41,748 nt of DNA from Acidimicrobiaceae bacterium. Its GTDB lineage: Bacteria; Actinomycetota; Acidimicrobiia; Acidimicrobiales; RAAP-2. Under the pieces are notes generated by a model, which saw nothing but the letters and a program-made list of their open reading frames with translations, was not told where the DNA came from and made no database searches. The translations under genes were made by a program, and so were the position numbers. How positions within the stretch are numbered: position 1 is the stretch's first letter; each line of letters opens with the position of its first letter. Of this stretch, positions 27,076-35,923 are shown one piece after another. The stretch spans positions 1 through 41,748 of the forward strand of contig JAOBWI010000080.1 in assembly GCA_025463285.1 (NCBI GenBank). Reading direction: 5' to 3'.

Positions 27076-28535
27076 CCCGCGCCTCGGTCGTTATTCCGGT
27101 GTTCAACCGAGAGGGCCTCACGCGACGGTGCCTCGAGACGATCTTGCTCGAGTGGCCAGTGAACGCGCTCGAGGTGGTCGTGGTCGACGACGGATCGACC
27201 GACGCCACTCGCCACCTGCTCGCGCGTCTCTCGGCCGAAGACGCTCGGCTACGTGTCGTCACGCAGAGCGAGAACCGGGGCTTCGCGGCCGCCTGCAACG
27301 CCGGGGCGGACGCGTCGGTGGGTGAGTATCTCGTCTTCTTGAACAACGACACCCTCCCGCATTCCGGGTGGCTCGATCACCTGGTGGGACACGCCGACGC
27401 CCACCCCGAAGCGGCCGCCGTCGGAGCGCGCCTCCTCTTCCCCGACGGTACGGTGCAACACGCGGGCGTCACGATTGGCCAGGACCGTAATCCTCACCAC
27501 CTCTACGTCGGGTTCCCGGCCGAACATCCTGCCGTGAATCGCTCGGGCCGGGTTCCCATCGTGACGGCGGCGTGCATGCTCGTCAGACGGGCTACGTACT
27601 TCGAGGCCGGGGGATTCAACACCGCCTTTCGAAACGGTCACGAGGACGTTGATCTCTGCTTGCGTCTCGGCGAACTCGGTTACGAGATCCATTACGCGGC
27701 GCCCAGCGTCGTGGTCCACTATGAATCGGCTACCCGCGGACGTGGCACGCCCGAAGCGTCGGCCAACGGTCGTCGCTACCGCGAAGAGTGGGCCGCGAAG
27801 GTGGTACCCAGCGATCTGGCGCGCTTCGTGGAGGACGGACTTATCCGCGTCGAGTATGACGACATTTCTGTGCGCCTGCACATCGACCCCGTCCTCGGAA
27901 CCGCTGACCACGGTCACGGGGTCGCCTGTAACCGGTTGCTGCGAACACGGACCCAGCAGGTGGCCGATCTCCTGAGAACGGCTATCGATCTGCTCTGCGA
28001 CGCGGCGCCACGGCTGAGCTGTCCGGCGCGAGACGCGACGGAGCCCATGGCGTCGTGCGCGGATCCGGAGCTCGACGAAGCGGTGATCGAAGCGGTGTCG
28101 GCGCTCCACGACGCGCTCGCTCGCCGTCGGGGCGAGAGCATCGAGAGAGATCGCCCCAGTGCCTATCGTCACCTCGTCGGGCGAGTCCGTGGTGCGATCG
28201 TCGAAGGGACCCCGCCCGGCTCGACCGTGGCCGTCGTGAGTCGCGGTGATCAGGATCTGCTCGATCTTGACGAGCGCATCGGGCTGCACTTCCCCTCGGA
28301 CCCTGCGGGCACCTGGCTCGGCTACCACCCCGCCGGTAGCCGCGAGGCGATCGGCCATCTCGATGACGCCATCGCCCGCGGCGCCACGCATCTGGCTATC
28401 CCCGCGACGTCGATCTGGTGGCTTGATCAGTACGCCGCGCTCACCGAGCGACTCCGGGCCGAGCATCGCCAGGTCCCCTCGGCGCAGGCCTGTGTGATCT
28501 TCGAACTCACGACCATCGACGGAGGTTCGAGGTGA
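27072..28535 (+). CDS. GT2 glycosyltransferase with C-terminal shared module
   Basis: A 487-residue protein. Residues 1-260 are a GT2 domain: ASVVIPVFNREGLTRRC, VVVDDGSTDAT, ENRGFAAACNAGA, FLNNDT with D93, and GHEDVDLCLRLG at 189-200. A helical middle part follows. Residues 371-480 are the same ~110-residue module found at the end of the preceding fusion and in the next gene (VVSRGD, HFPSD, GYHPAGSREAI, IWWLDQY). The start is GTG overlapping the upstream stop (GTGA), which is better than an in-frame earlier start at 26928 inside the ABC fusion gene. It is predicted to be cytoplasmic, adding a sugar to the glycan. The sugar is unknown. Confidence 0.9.
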   Translation: MTRASVVIPVFNREGLTRRCLETILLEWPVNALEVVVVDDGSTDATRHLLARLSAEDARLRVVTQSENRGFAAACNAGADASVGEYLVFLNNDTLPHSGWLDHLVGHADAHPEAAAVGARLLFPDGTVQHAGVTIGQDRNPHHLYVGFPAEHPAVNRSGRVPIVTAACMLVRRATYFEAGGFNTAFRNGHEDVDLCLRLGELGYEIHYAAPSVVVHYESATRGRGTPEASANGRRYREEWAAKVVPSDLARFVEDGLIRVEYDDISVRLHIDPVLGTADHGHGVACNRLLRTRTQQVADLLRTAIDLLCDAAPRLSCPARDATEPMASCADPELDEAVIEAVSALHDALARRRGESIERDRPSAYRHLVGRVRGAIVEGTPPGSTVAVVSRGDQDLLDLDERIGLHFPSDPAGTWLGYHPAGSREAIGHLDDAIARGATHLAIPATSIWWLDQYAALTERLRAEHRQVPSAQACVIFELTTIDGGSR

Positions 28536-29221
28536 CCGTGCCCCGCACGACGCGACGGCCGGTGCGCCGCGAGTTCGACACCGAAGCCACCGACGTAGCG
28601 CACCTTTTGGCGACTCAGAGCGATCTCCTCGTGGCGCTGCGAAAGGAACTGGCGCAGGTGCGAACGGAGCTGGCGCAGCTGCGACGATCCCTCGAGCGCG
28701 CCCGGGTCGAAGGCGAGCCCGCCTCGGCGAAGCTCGCCCTCGCCCCGCCCGTCGTCGAACCACCGGACTCTCCTCACGCGACCTTAGAACTCGCGCAGCC
28801 CGTCGCACCCGAGGGCCTGACGCTGGTCGAGTCGCCCATGGACTCCGCCGCGTACGCGCGACTGATCACGAGAATCCGATCGCTCGCGCGTACCGTGGTG
28901 CCCTTCAACGCGGTCGTCGCCGTGGTCAGTCGTGGCGACGAGGCGCTGGTCGACCTTGACGGGCGAATCGCGTGGCACTTCCCGCGTCTCGATGACGGAC
29001 GCTGGCTCGGCCATCACCCCCTAGACAGCAGGGAGGCCATCGCCCACCTCGAGCGGATCCGCCGACAGGGTGCGCGCTACTTACTCTTTCCTTCGACGGC
29101 GCTCTGGTGGCTCACTCACTACGAGGAGTTCACGCGTCATCTCGAGTCGACCTCGACGCCGCTCGCTCGCCACGACGACGCCTGTCGTATCTTCGCCCTT
29201 CAGCCCCAGGAGGCTCGATGA
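28532..29221 (+). CDS. Coiled-coil protein with the shared ~110-residue module, no transferase domain
   Basis: A 229-residue protein of unknown function. Residues ~20-55 are a strong coiled-coil candidate (ALRKELAQVRTELAQLRRSL, repeating Leu). A Pro/Ala-rich linker follows. Residues 111-222 repeat the module of the two genes upstream: VVSRGDEALVDLDGR, WHFP, GHHPLDSREAIAHLE, ALWWLTHY, CRIFAL. It looks like the module carried on an oligomerising stalk, so it may organise the glycosyltransferases that bear the same module. That is inference. The GTG start and stop both overlap neighbours (GTGA, ATGA). I know no established function for the module. Confidence 0.85.
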   Translation: MTVPRTTRRPVRREFDTEATDVAHLLATQSDLLVALRKELAQVRTELAQLRRSLERARVEGEPASAKLALAPPVVEPPDSPHATLELAQPVAPEGLTLVESPMDSAAYARLITRIRSLARTVVPFNAVVAVVSRGDEALVDLDGRIAWHFPRLDDGRWLGHHPLDSREAIAHLERIRRQGARYLLFPSTALWWLTHYEEFTRHLESTSTPLARHDDACRIFALQPQEAR

Positions 29222-30582
29222 AGAAAAAAGTCCTGTACGTGCTCCACAATCATCCCGCCGTGATGCCCGGGGGAGCGGAGACCTACGCCCTCGAGCTCTA
29301 TCGCGCCATGCGCGACGCGGGCCGCTACGAGGCCATCCTCCTCGCGAGGACCGGTCCGCCCGTCTCGCGCGGCGCACGCGTGCACGAAGGCACGCTGCTA
29401 GAACCGGTCGGCGAGGACCCCGGGCAGTACTTCTTTCACACCGACATCGAGGAGTACGACTGGTTTCTCTCGACCTCGGGGAACAAGGCCGTCTACACCC
29501 GCTTTTTCCGAGACTTCCTTCGCGCCTATCGCCCCGACATCGTGCACTTTCAGCACACGCTCTTTCTCGGATACGACATCTTGCGAGAGACCCGCCGGAC
29601 GCTGCCGGAGGCGGCGATCGTCTACACGCTCCACGAGTATCTACCGATCTGTCACAACAACGGTCAGATGTTTCGCACGACCTTGGAACCATGCTCCGGG
29701 GCCAGTCCGAGGCGCTGTCACGAGTGCTTCCCGGACATCTCGCCTCAGCAGTTCTTCCTTCGCGAGCGGTTCATCAAATCCCATCTCAGCGTGGTCGATA
29801 AGTTCATCGCGCCGAGCCACTTCCTGCGCGAACGCTACATCGAGTGGGGCATTGCGCCCGAGCAGATCGACTTCGAAGAGAACGGCCGACCGGCGATGAT
29901 TCCCCTCCCCGAGCCCAAGCGGCGAGGGGCGACACCGCGCACCCGGATCGGTTACTTCGGCCAGTTCACCGCGTTCAAAGGGGCCGACGTGCTGTTACGC
30001 GCCATGTCAATTCTCGCCGAGCGCCGTCGCGACCTGAAGGACCAGAGCGTCGCACTCCCGCGGCCCTCGCTTCGTCTACACGGAGCCAACATCGAACACC
30101 AACCGACCGAGTTTCGAGATCTCTTCGACAGTTTGATGGCTAAGGCCGACGGCGACGTGATCCTGTTTGGCCGGTACCGTCCGCCCGAGCTCCCGGCGTT
30201 GATGCGCGACATCGACTGGGTGGTCGTGCCGTCTATCTGGTGGGAGAACTCCCCGTTGGTGATCCAAGAGGCGCTCGGACACGGACGTCCCATCATCTGC
30301 AGCGACATCGGCGGCATGGCCGAAAAGGTCCGCGACGGCGTCGACGGGCTGCACTTTCGTGCGGGCGACGCCACCAGCCTCGCCGACACCATCGCGCGCG
30401 CGATAGAGACTCCGGGCCTGTGGGAGCAACTGCGCTCGGGGGCTACCCCGGTTCATCCGCTCGATCAGCACGTGGCGAGCCTGACGTCGATCTACGACCG
30501 GATACTCGCCACCAAGCGGCGAACGCCGAAGCGGGCGAGTGCCCGAGTGGTCGTGGGAACGCGAGACGCCCGTGCTCACTGA
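29218..30582 (+). CDS. GT4 family glycosyltransferase
   Basis: A 454-residue GT-B fold enzyme. The N-terminal domain starts KVLYVLHNHPAVMPGGAETYALEL, the usual acceptor-side loop of GT4 proteins. The C-terminal domain has RIGYFGQFTAFKGADVLLRA and the nucleotide-sugar-binding segment SIWWENSPLVIQEALGHGRPIICSD, whose E-x7-E-like pattern and IGG are typical. A Cys/His-rich stretch (HNNGQMFRTTLEPCSG, RRCHECFPD) in the middle is common in this subgroup and may bind metal. AGGAGG lies 6 nt before the ATG at 29218, which overlaps the upstream stop (ATGA). It is predicted to be a cytoplasmic retaining transferase in assembly of the glycan. Confidence 0.92.
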   Translation: MKKKVLYVLHNHPAVMPGGAETYALELYRAMRDAGRYEAILLARTGPPVSRGARVHEGTLLEPVGEDPGQYFFHTDIEEYDWFLSTSGNKAVYTRFFRDFLRAYRPDIVHFQHTLFLGYDILRETRRTLPEAAIVYTLHEYLPICHNNGQMFRTTLEPCSGASPRRCHECFPDISPQQFFLRERFIKSHLSVVDKFIAPSHFLRERYIEWGIAPEQIDFEENGRPAMIPLPEPKRRGATPRTRIGYFGQFTAFKGADVLLRAMSILAERRRDLKDQSVALPRPSLRLHGANIEHQPTEFRDLFDSLMAKADGDVILFGRYRPPELPALMRDIDWVVVPSIWWENSPLVIQEALGHGRPIICSDIGGMAEKVRDGVDGLHFRAGDATSLADTIARAIETPGLWEQLRSGATPVHPLDQHVASLTSIYDRILATKRRTPKRASARVVVGTRDARAH

Positions 30583-32422
30583 CCCGCTGATAGAGCGAAC
30601 GTTCTCGCCCTCTGGCGCCGAGGTGGCGAGCGGGCGGGTCGAACAGGCCTGCTGGCTCTCCACCGAGATCGCGGTGGTGTCAGGCTGGCGACGGGCGGAC
30701 AACCTCGCGGGCCCACCCCCCAGCACGTGCCGCTCGGCGCGCGCGACGGCCGTGCTCCATCGGCTGGAGCGCGACGCTGAGGAGTCCGCGGCGCTTCGCT
30801 TTCTCGCCGTCGTCGACGCCGCGGTCGTCTTCGAAGGTGGCGTGCTGGACGTCGGCGGGGTCGGCGTCGAGTTCGACCTCGAGCTGGAACTCCTCGACCC
30901 CGAGACGTTGGCTCGCGCCGCTCTGTCGGGCGCCGACTCCTCGACCCGGGACCGCGCGGTCGTGCTCGTGGCCACGGCGGCGTCGAACGCTACGGGGGCC
31001 CCGTCCTCCCATCTCGCCCACCAACTACGGCTGTTTCGCGACGGCGCCCGGATCCCGCTCGCGCACTGCGAGATTGCCCGCGACCTGCCGCAGGGGTTGT
31101 ACGTTGACTCCCTGTACCGAGTCGACGAGCGCAGCTTCTACATCAGGGGCTGGCAGCGCGACACGAGTGCGACGTTAGAAAGCCTGGTCGTCGTCGCCCC
31201 CGAAGGGGCGCGCGCCGAACTCGCGGGCAATCTCGTGCGCTACTCGCGCGCGGACGTCGAGGACTTCTACGGCGCCGGTCCCGACACCCCGGGAGCGGAG
31301 CGCACCGGCTTCGTGGCCTACTTCGAACTCGCCTCGGCCAGCTGTCTCGTTGACGGTTGGGTGCTCGAGATGCGAAACGACGCGGGCGAAGCGGTCGAGT
31401 ACCCGGTGCCTCCGGTGATCGAAGATCGCACCACCCTGCGCGTCATGGTGCTCAACGACCTCGCTCACGAGACGCCGAACCACGAGGCGCTGTATCAAGA
31501 TCACGCCTTCCCCTGCCTAGCCGCGCTGCAGGATCGAGCGGCGAGGCAGGGGGCGATCGAAGCCGTCACCCAGTTTGGCTCGCCCCCGCTTCAGCCCGAG
31601 GTCTCGATCATCGTTCCGCTGTATGGGCGCATCGACTTCGTTGAACACCAACTCGCGCAGTTCGTCGACGATCCCGACTTCAAGGACGTCGAGCTTATCT
31701 ACGTGCTCGACTCGCCCGAGCTGGCCGACTCGCTGGGCGCCGCGGCCCCCGCGCTCTTCGAGCTCTACGGGGTGGCCTTTCGCACCGTCACCCTGCGACA
31801 CAACCTGGGCTTCGCCGGAGCCAACGCGCAGGGCGTCTCCTGCGCGAGAGGAAGGCTCTTGTTGCTGCTCAACAGCGACGTGATTCCTGACCGGCCCGGG
31901 TGGTTGACAACGATGACCGAGTTCCACGATCGCACCCCCCGGCTCGGCGCCGTGGGGCCGAAACTGATCTACGAAGACGAGTCGATCCAGCACGCCGGGA
32001 TGTTCTTTTCCCGGGTACCAGGGACCGAGCGCTGGGAGAACATCCACTACTTCAAAGGGCTGCATCGCTCCTTCGCGCCCGCCAACGCGACGCGAATCGT
32101 CCCGGCGATCACCGGGGCGTGCCTGCTCATCTCTCGCCACCTTTGGGATCTGGTCGGCGGATTCAAGGGTGTCTACGTGCAGGGCGACTTCGAGGACTCC
32201 GACCTCTGTCTGCGGATAAAAGAGCGGGGCTTTGACAGCTGGTACCTCGCCGAGGTCGAGCTTTACCACCTCGAAGGCCAGTCGTACCCGAGCCCGTTAC
32301 GTCAGCTGACCACCCGCTTTAACTCCTGGCTCCACACCTATCTGTGGGGTGAGCAGATCACCGTAGTCATGGGCGAGTTCGAAGCCGAGCGGCCGCGACG
32401 AGCCACGAGGAGGGCCAAGTGA
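30572..32422 (+). CDS. GT2 glycosyltransferase with large N-terminal domain of unknown function
   Basis: A 616-residue protein. The first ~340 residues are not assigned; they include a beta-rich part (GLYVDSLYRVDERSFYIRGW) of a kind often found before GT2 domains. Residues ~344-600 are GT2: VSIIVPLYGR, NLGFAGANAQG, LLNSDVIPD with D436, ITGACLLISR and DFEDSDLCLR at 539-548. The start is uncertain: GTG at 30572 gives an 11-nt overlap with the GT4 gene and is preferred; another GTG at 30539 gives a 44-nt overlap. Neither has a good ribosome site, so translation is likely coupled. The 3' end overlaps the pyruvyltransferase-like gene by GTGA. Confidence 0.87.
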   Translation: MLTDPLIERTFSPSGAEVASGRVEQACWLSTEIAVVSGWRRADNLAGPPPSTCRSARATAVLHRLERDAEESAALRFLAVVDAAVVFEGGVLDVGGVGVEFDLELELLDPETLARAALSGADSSTRDRAVVLVATAASNATGAPSSHLAHQLRLFRDGARIPLAHCEIARDLPQGLYVDSLYRVDERSFYIRGWQRDTSATLESLVVVAPEGARAELAGNLVRYSRADVEDFYGAGPDTPGAERTGFVAYFELASASCLVDGWVLEMRNDAGEAVEYPVPPVIEDRTTLRVMVLNDLAHETPNHEALYQDHAFPCLAALQDRAARQGAIEAVTQFGSPPLQPEVSIIVPLYGRIDFVEHQLAQFVDDPDFKDVELIYVLDSPELADSLGAAAPALFELYGVAFRTVTLRHNLGFAGANAQGVSCARGRLLLLLNSDVIPDRPGWLTTMTEFHDRTPRLGAVGPKLIYEDESIQHAGMFFSRVPGTERWENIHYFKGLHRSFAPANATRIVPAITGACLLISRHLWDLVGGFKGVYVQGDFEDSDLCLRIKERGFDSWYLAEVELYHLEGQSYPSPLRQLTTRFNSWLHTYLWGEQITVVMGEFEAERPRRATRRAK

Positions 32423-33618
32423 AACTTGCGACGATTCAAGGTGCGCTGGAGATCGGGCTGGACTATCAGCGATACGTCCCGGCGGCCAAAACCGACCAGG
32501 CGGCCTCGCCCCAGCTCGACTACGCGGCGCCGCACAATATTGGCGACTGGTTCGTCACCAAAGTTACTGACCGAATTCTCGCCTACCACGAACTGCTGGT
32601 GGTCGCGCGCTCCGCCGACCAGCACGACTGGGACATCATTAATAGCGAGTGCGGGGCGATGGTCCTGAAGGGCGGAAACTATATCCAGCCCGACTGGTTG
32701 AGCCGTAACTTCGGGATAGACCTGTTCCGCAAAATCAAGATTCCGATCATCCTGTTCGGCGTGGGACTGCAAGCGGGCTGGAGCGAACAGGTCGACTTCC
32801 AACCCGAGGAGATTGAGATCCTCCGCTACATTCACGACAGCTGCGCGTGCTCGTCAGTGCGCGGGTACTCCACCGCGGAGCAGTTGGCGAAAATTGGCAT
32901 CACCAACGCCGCGGTGACCGCGTGCCCCACGATCTACTGGTCGCGCCGCCCTGAGATCACGGTGCGACCCGCGAGCGACGAGCGCGTGGGTTTCTCGTTC
33001 CGCCAGAGTTTGTACTCCGACGACCCCGTCATGCTCGAGTCGCAGTTCCGGGCGATCGAAACGATGCGCGATCGCGCGGGCACCGTCACGGTGATCCTCC
33101 AGGGAGAAGAGGTGCTGCTCCAGCTCTACCTGGAAGGTCGGCGCTGGGGCGCAGAGCATGAGGTTCGGGTCGAGCCGGTCGCCGAGAGCGGGTTGACCCA
33201 CTTGCAACGACGCCCCCTCGACCTCGCGGCGCTGCGCTCGGAGATTCACGAACAGTTCGGAGGGTACACGCGTGCGTCCCTGCTCGACTGGGTGATGAAC
33301 AACTCCTTTTTCTCCTACGACGTGGGGGAGTACGTCGCCACCTATCGAGCCCAGGGACTCGTCGTGGGCTGTCGACTTCACTCGAATCTCGTCTCGCTCG
33401 CTAACGGCACTCCCACCATGTTCCTCACCTACGACCAGCGCACCAAGGAGCTCGCCGAGTTGCTCGAGATCCCGCACTGCGCGGTCACCGACTTCGGTCC
33501 CCACGTCGATCCCTTCGAACAGGACTGGCGGCCCTTTGAGAAGAGCTACGCCGCGCACTTCGCCGAGATGCGACGCTTTCTCGACTCCAACGGTCTCCCT
33601 CACCGCATGGAGCCATGA
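32419..33618 (+). CDS. Polysaccharide pyruvyl transferase family protein
   Basis: A 399-residue member of the polysaccharide pyruvyl transferase family, which typically adds pyruvate ketals to glycan sugars. Family features are APHNIGDWFVTKV near residue 37, IILFGVGLQAG, CSSVRGYSTAEQLAKIGI, the CPTIYW segment, and the late GCRLHSNLVSLANGTPTMFLTYDQRTKEL motif that ends the GT-B-like fold. Pyruvylation would add negative charge to the product. The family includes other ketal- or sugar-transfer activities, so the donor is not certain. The GTG start overlaps the previous stop (GTGA); the end overlaps the first of the three GT-B-like paralogues (ATGA). Confidence 0.85.
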   Translation: MKLATIQGALEIGLDYQRYVPAAKTDQAASPQLDYAAPHNIGDWFVTKVTDRILAYHELLVVARSADQHDWDIINSECGAMVLKGGNYIQPDWLSRNFGIDLFRKIKIPIILFGVGLQAGWSEQVDFQPEEIEILRYIHDSCACSSVRGYSTAEQLAKIGITNAAVTACPTIYWSRRPEITVRPASDERVGFSFRQSLYSDDPVMLESQFRAIETMRDRAGTVTVILQGEEVLLQLYLEGRRWGAEHEVRVEPVAESGLTHLQRRPLDLAALRSEIHEQFGGYTRASLLDWVMNNSFFSYDVGEYVATYRAQGLVVGCRLHSNLVSLANGTPTMFLTYDQRTKELAELLEIPHCAVTDFGPHVDPFEQDWRPFEKSYAAHFAEMRRFLDSNGLPHRMEP

Positions 33619-34772
33619 CCGCCGTCGTGCTCTGCGGGGCCCTCGCCCAGCGACCGCGCCACGGGGGTCACGCGTGGGTATTTCTCAACTGGCTGGGCGG
33701 CCTGCGCTCGCTCGGCTGTGAGGTCCTGTTCCTCGATCGCCTGGAACCCGAGATGCTCGATCATCCCGAGGAGCCCGTTGAAAGGTCGCGCCAGTGGTCG
33801 TGGCTGCGCGCGGTCATGCTCAACGCGGGTTTCGACGGCCAGTTCGCGTTACTGTTCGACGGCAATCGCCAGTCCCTGGGCGTGGAACGCTCGGCCATCG
33901 TCGAACGATGTCGACGATCGCCGGTCCTCTTTAACTTCATGGGGTACCTCAATGACGAGGAGCTTCTCGGCGCCGTCGGGACGCGGGTCTTCGTCGATCT
34001 CGACCCCGGATTCCCCCAGATGTGGCACGACCTCGGCCTGGCCGACCCCCTGGTCGGCCACGACTCGTTCGTCACGGTCGGGCTCGCCGTGGGCTCGGGA
34101 TCCTCCAGCGTTCCGACGTGCGACAAGACGTGGCTGCCTACGCCGCCGCCGGTGGATCTGCCCTCCTGGCCCGCCGGGCCAGCGCGGCCGGGGAGAAAGA
34201 CACGGATGACGACCGTGGCGACCTGGCGCGGTCCTTTCGCGCCCGTCGAGTACGACTCAACTACCTACGGCCTTCGAGTCCACGAGCATCGGGCCTACTG
34301 GGATCTGCCGAGCATGGTTCCCGAGATCGACTGCGAGGTGGCGCTCGACATTGACGACGCGGACCGCGCGGACTCTGACCTCCTCACCGCCGGTGGCTGG
34401 TGCCTGGTCGATCCGGCGCGAACCACCGACACCACCGAGCGTTATCGGCGGTACCTCTATGACTCCGATGCCGAGCTCGCGGTCGCCAAGGCGATGTACG
34501 TGCGCACGCGCGGGGGTTGGTTCAGCGACCGGAGCGCGTGCTACCTCGCCAGCGGTCGGCCGGTTATCGCCCAAGACACCGGCTTTTCCAACTACCTGCC
34601 GACCGGCGAGGGTCTCTGCGCCTTCACTAGCCCCGACGAGGCGGCCAGCGGCGCCACCGACGTCGCCCACGACCTCGCGCGTCACTCTCGCGCGGCTCGC
34701 GAGGTGGCCTTCGATCACCTCGACGCGAAAAAGGTTCTGCGCTCGGTGTTGTCTCGAGTCGGGGCCGCCTGA
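33615..34772 (+). CDS. GT-B-like glycosyltransferase, paralogue 1 of a tandem triplet
   Basis: A 385-residue protein in the same family as the next two genes and as residues 642-1024 of the ABC fusion. Shared landmarks are GGHAWVFLNWLGGLRSLGCEV near the N-terminus, VFVDLDPGFPQMWH, TTVATWRGPFAPVEYD, then GWFSDRSACYLASGRPVIAQ near residue 301 and LPTGEGLCAFTSPDEA. The C-terminal half resembles the nucleotide-sugar-binding domain of GT1-type enzymes. The family is often left as hypothetical, and the donor and acceptor are unknown. The ATG overlaps the pyruvyltransferase-like stop (ATGA) and its stop overlaps the next start by one base (TGATG). Confidence 0.82.
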   Translation: MTAVVLCGALAQRPRHGGHAWVFLNWLGGLRSLGCEVLFLDRLEPEMLDHPEEPVERSRQWSWLRAVMLNAGFDGQFALLFDGNRQSLGVERSAIVERCRRSPVLFNFMGYLNDEELLGAVGTRVFVDLDPGFPQMWHDLGLADPLVGHDSFVTVGLAVGSGSSSVPTCDKTWLPTPPPVDLPSWPAGPARPGRKTRMTTVATWRGPFAPVEYDSTTYGLRVHEHRAYWDLPSMVPEIDCEVALDIDDADRADSDLLTAGGWCLVDPARTTDTTERYRRYLYDSDAELAVAKAMYVRTRGGWFSDRSACYLASGRPVIAQDTGFSNYLPTGEGLCAFTSPDEAASGATDVAHDLARHSRAAREVAFDHLDAKKVLRSVLSRVGAA

Positions 34773-35923
34773 TGTCCGCCCCCCTCGTGGTGGTCGCCGG
34801 AGCACTGGCCAACAAGCCCTTTAACGGCGGGGAGGCCTGGGTCCGCCTGAGCTGGGTCCTGGGTTTGCGGCGGCTCGGGTGCCGCGTGTGGTTCCTCGAA
34901 GAGATGGATGAAGCGGTATGCACCGACTACGATCGCTCGCTCACCTCGTTCGATCGATCGGTCAATCGCAGCTGGTTCACGTCGGTGACGACCGAGTTCG
35001 GGCTCGAGAGGACGTCATCGCTCCTGTGCGGGCGCGGCGGGATCAACGTGGCCGAGGCCCGAGACTTCGTCGCCGCCGCGGACCTGTTAGTCAACATCAG
35101 CGGCAACCTGGCCGATCCCTCGATGCGTGACAGCTGCGCTCGCAGCGCGTACATCGACCTCGACCCCGGTTTCACCCAAATCTGGCACGAGCAGGGGAAT
35201 CGCCGGACCCGGCTCGAGGGACACGATCTCTATTTCACCGTCGGAACCAACGTCGGCACGACGCGCTGTGAGCTACCCACGTGTGGCCTCGAGTGGCGCC
35301 CGATGCTTCCACCGGTCGTGCTCGACGCGTGGCCCGCGTCGCCGGGGGCGACGGACGGGCGCTTCACGACGGTGGCGACCTGGCGCGGTCCCTTCGGTCC
35401 GCTTCAGTGGGACCGGCGATCCTTCGGCCTGAAGGTGCACGAGTTCCGCAAGTACCTCTCGCTGCCGGGAATGGTCGACGCACCCTTCGAGCTCGCGCTC
35501 GGCATTCATCCGGCCGACGGAGCTGACCTCGAACACCTGGTGGCGCAGGGGTGGGGGGTCGTCGATCCCCTGCGGGTCGCCTCGACCCCCGACGAGTTCC
35601 GCCACTACGTCGCGGGCTCGATGGCGGAGTTCTCCGTCGCCCAGGAGGTCTACGTTGCGTCGCACTCGGGTTGGTTCAGCGATCGAACGACGCGTTACCT
35701 CGCCTCCGGCCGTCCCGTCATTGTGCAGGACACCGGGTTCAGGGACGTGCTCCCGACGGGCAAGGGACTTCTCACCTTCTCCAACATCGAGGAGGCGAAG
35801 GCCGGCGCCGAATCGATCCTGTCGGACTACTCGGCCCACGCCCTCGCGGCGCGCAGTGTGGCCGAAGAGTGTTTCGACAGTGACGTGTTGCTCACGTCGT
35901 TTCTCGAGGCGTGTCTGCCGTGA
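34772..35923 (+). CDS. GT-B-like glycosyltransferase, paralogue 2 of a tandem triplet
   Basis: A 383-residue paralogue. It shares GGEAWVRLSWVLGLRRLGCRV, YIDLDPGFTQIWHE, TTVATWRGPFGPLQWD, GLKVHEFRKYLSLPG, GWFSDRTTRYLASGRPVIVQ near residue 299 and LPTGKGLLTFSNIEEA with its neighbours. Divergence between the copies is large outside these motifs, so the duplication is old and the copies probably use different substrates. The ATG starts on the last base of the previous stop, and the gene ends in GTGA overlap with paralogue 3. Confidence 0.82.
   Translation: MSAPLVVVAGALANKPFNGGEAWVRLSWVLGLRRLGCRVWFLEEMDEAVCTDYDRSLTSFDRSVNRSWFTSVTTEFGLERTSSLLCGRGGINVAEARDFVAAADLLVNISGNLADPSMRDSCARSAYIDLDPGFTQIWHEQGNRRTRLEGHDLYFTVGTNVGTTRCELPTCGLEWRPMLPPVVLDAWPASPGATDGRFTTVATWRGPFGPLQWDRRSFGLKVHEFRKYLSLPGMVDAPFELALGIHPADGADLEHLVAQGWGVVDPLRVASTPDEFRHYVAGSMAEFSVAQEVYVASHSGWFSDRTTRYLASGRPVIVQDTGFRDVLPTGKGLLTFSNIEEAKAGAESILSDYSAHALAARSVAEECFDSDVLLTSFLEACLP

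Noticed and set aside
27249..28808. 519-codon open frame on the minus strand
   Set aside because: It lies wholly across the GT2 and coiled-coil genes, whose families are clear. Long antisense frames are expected in GC-rich DNA, and the translation is Arg/Val/Gly-rich without domain motifs.
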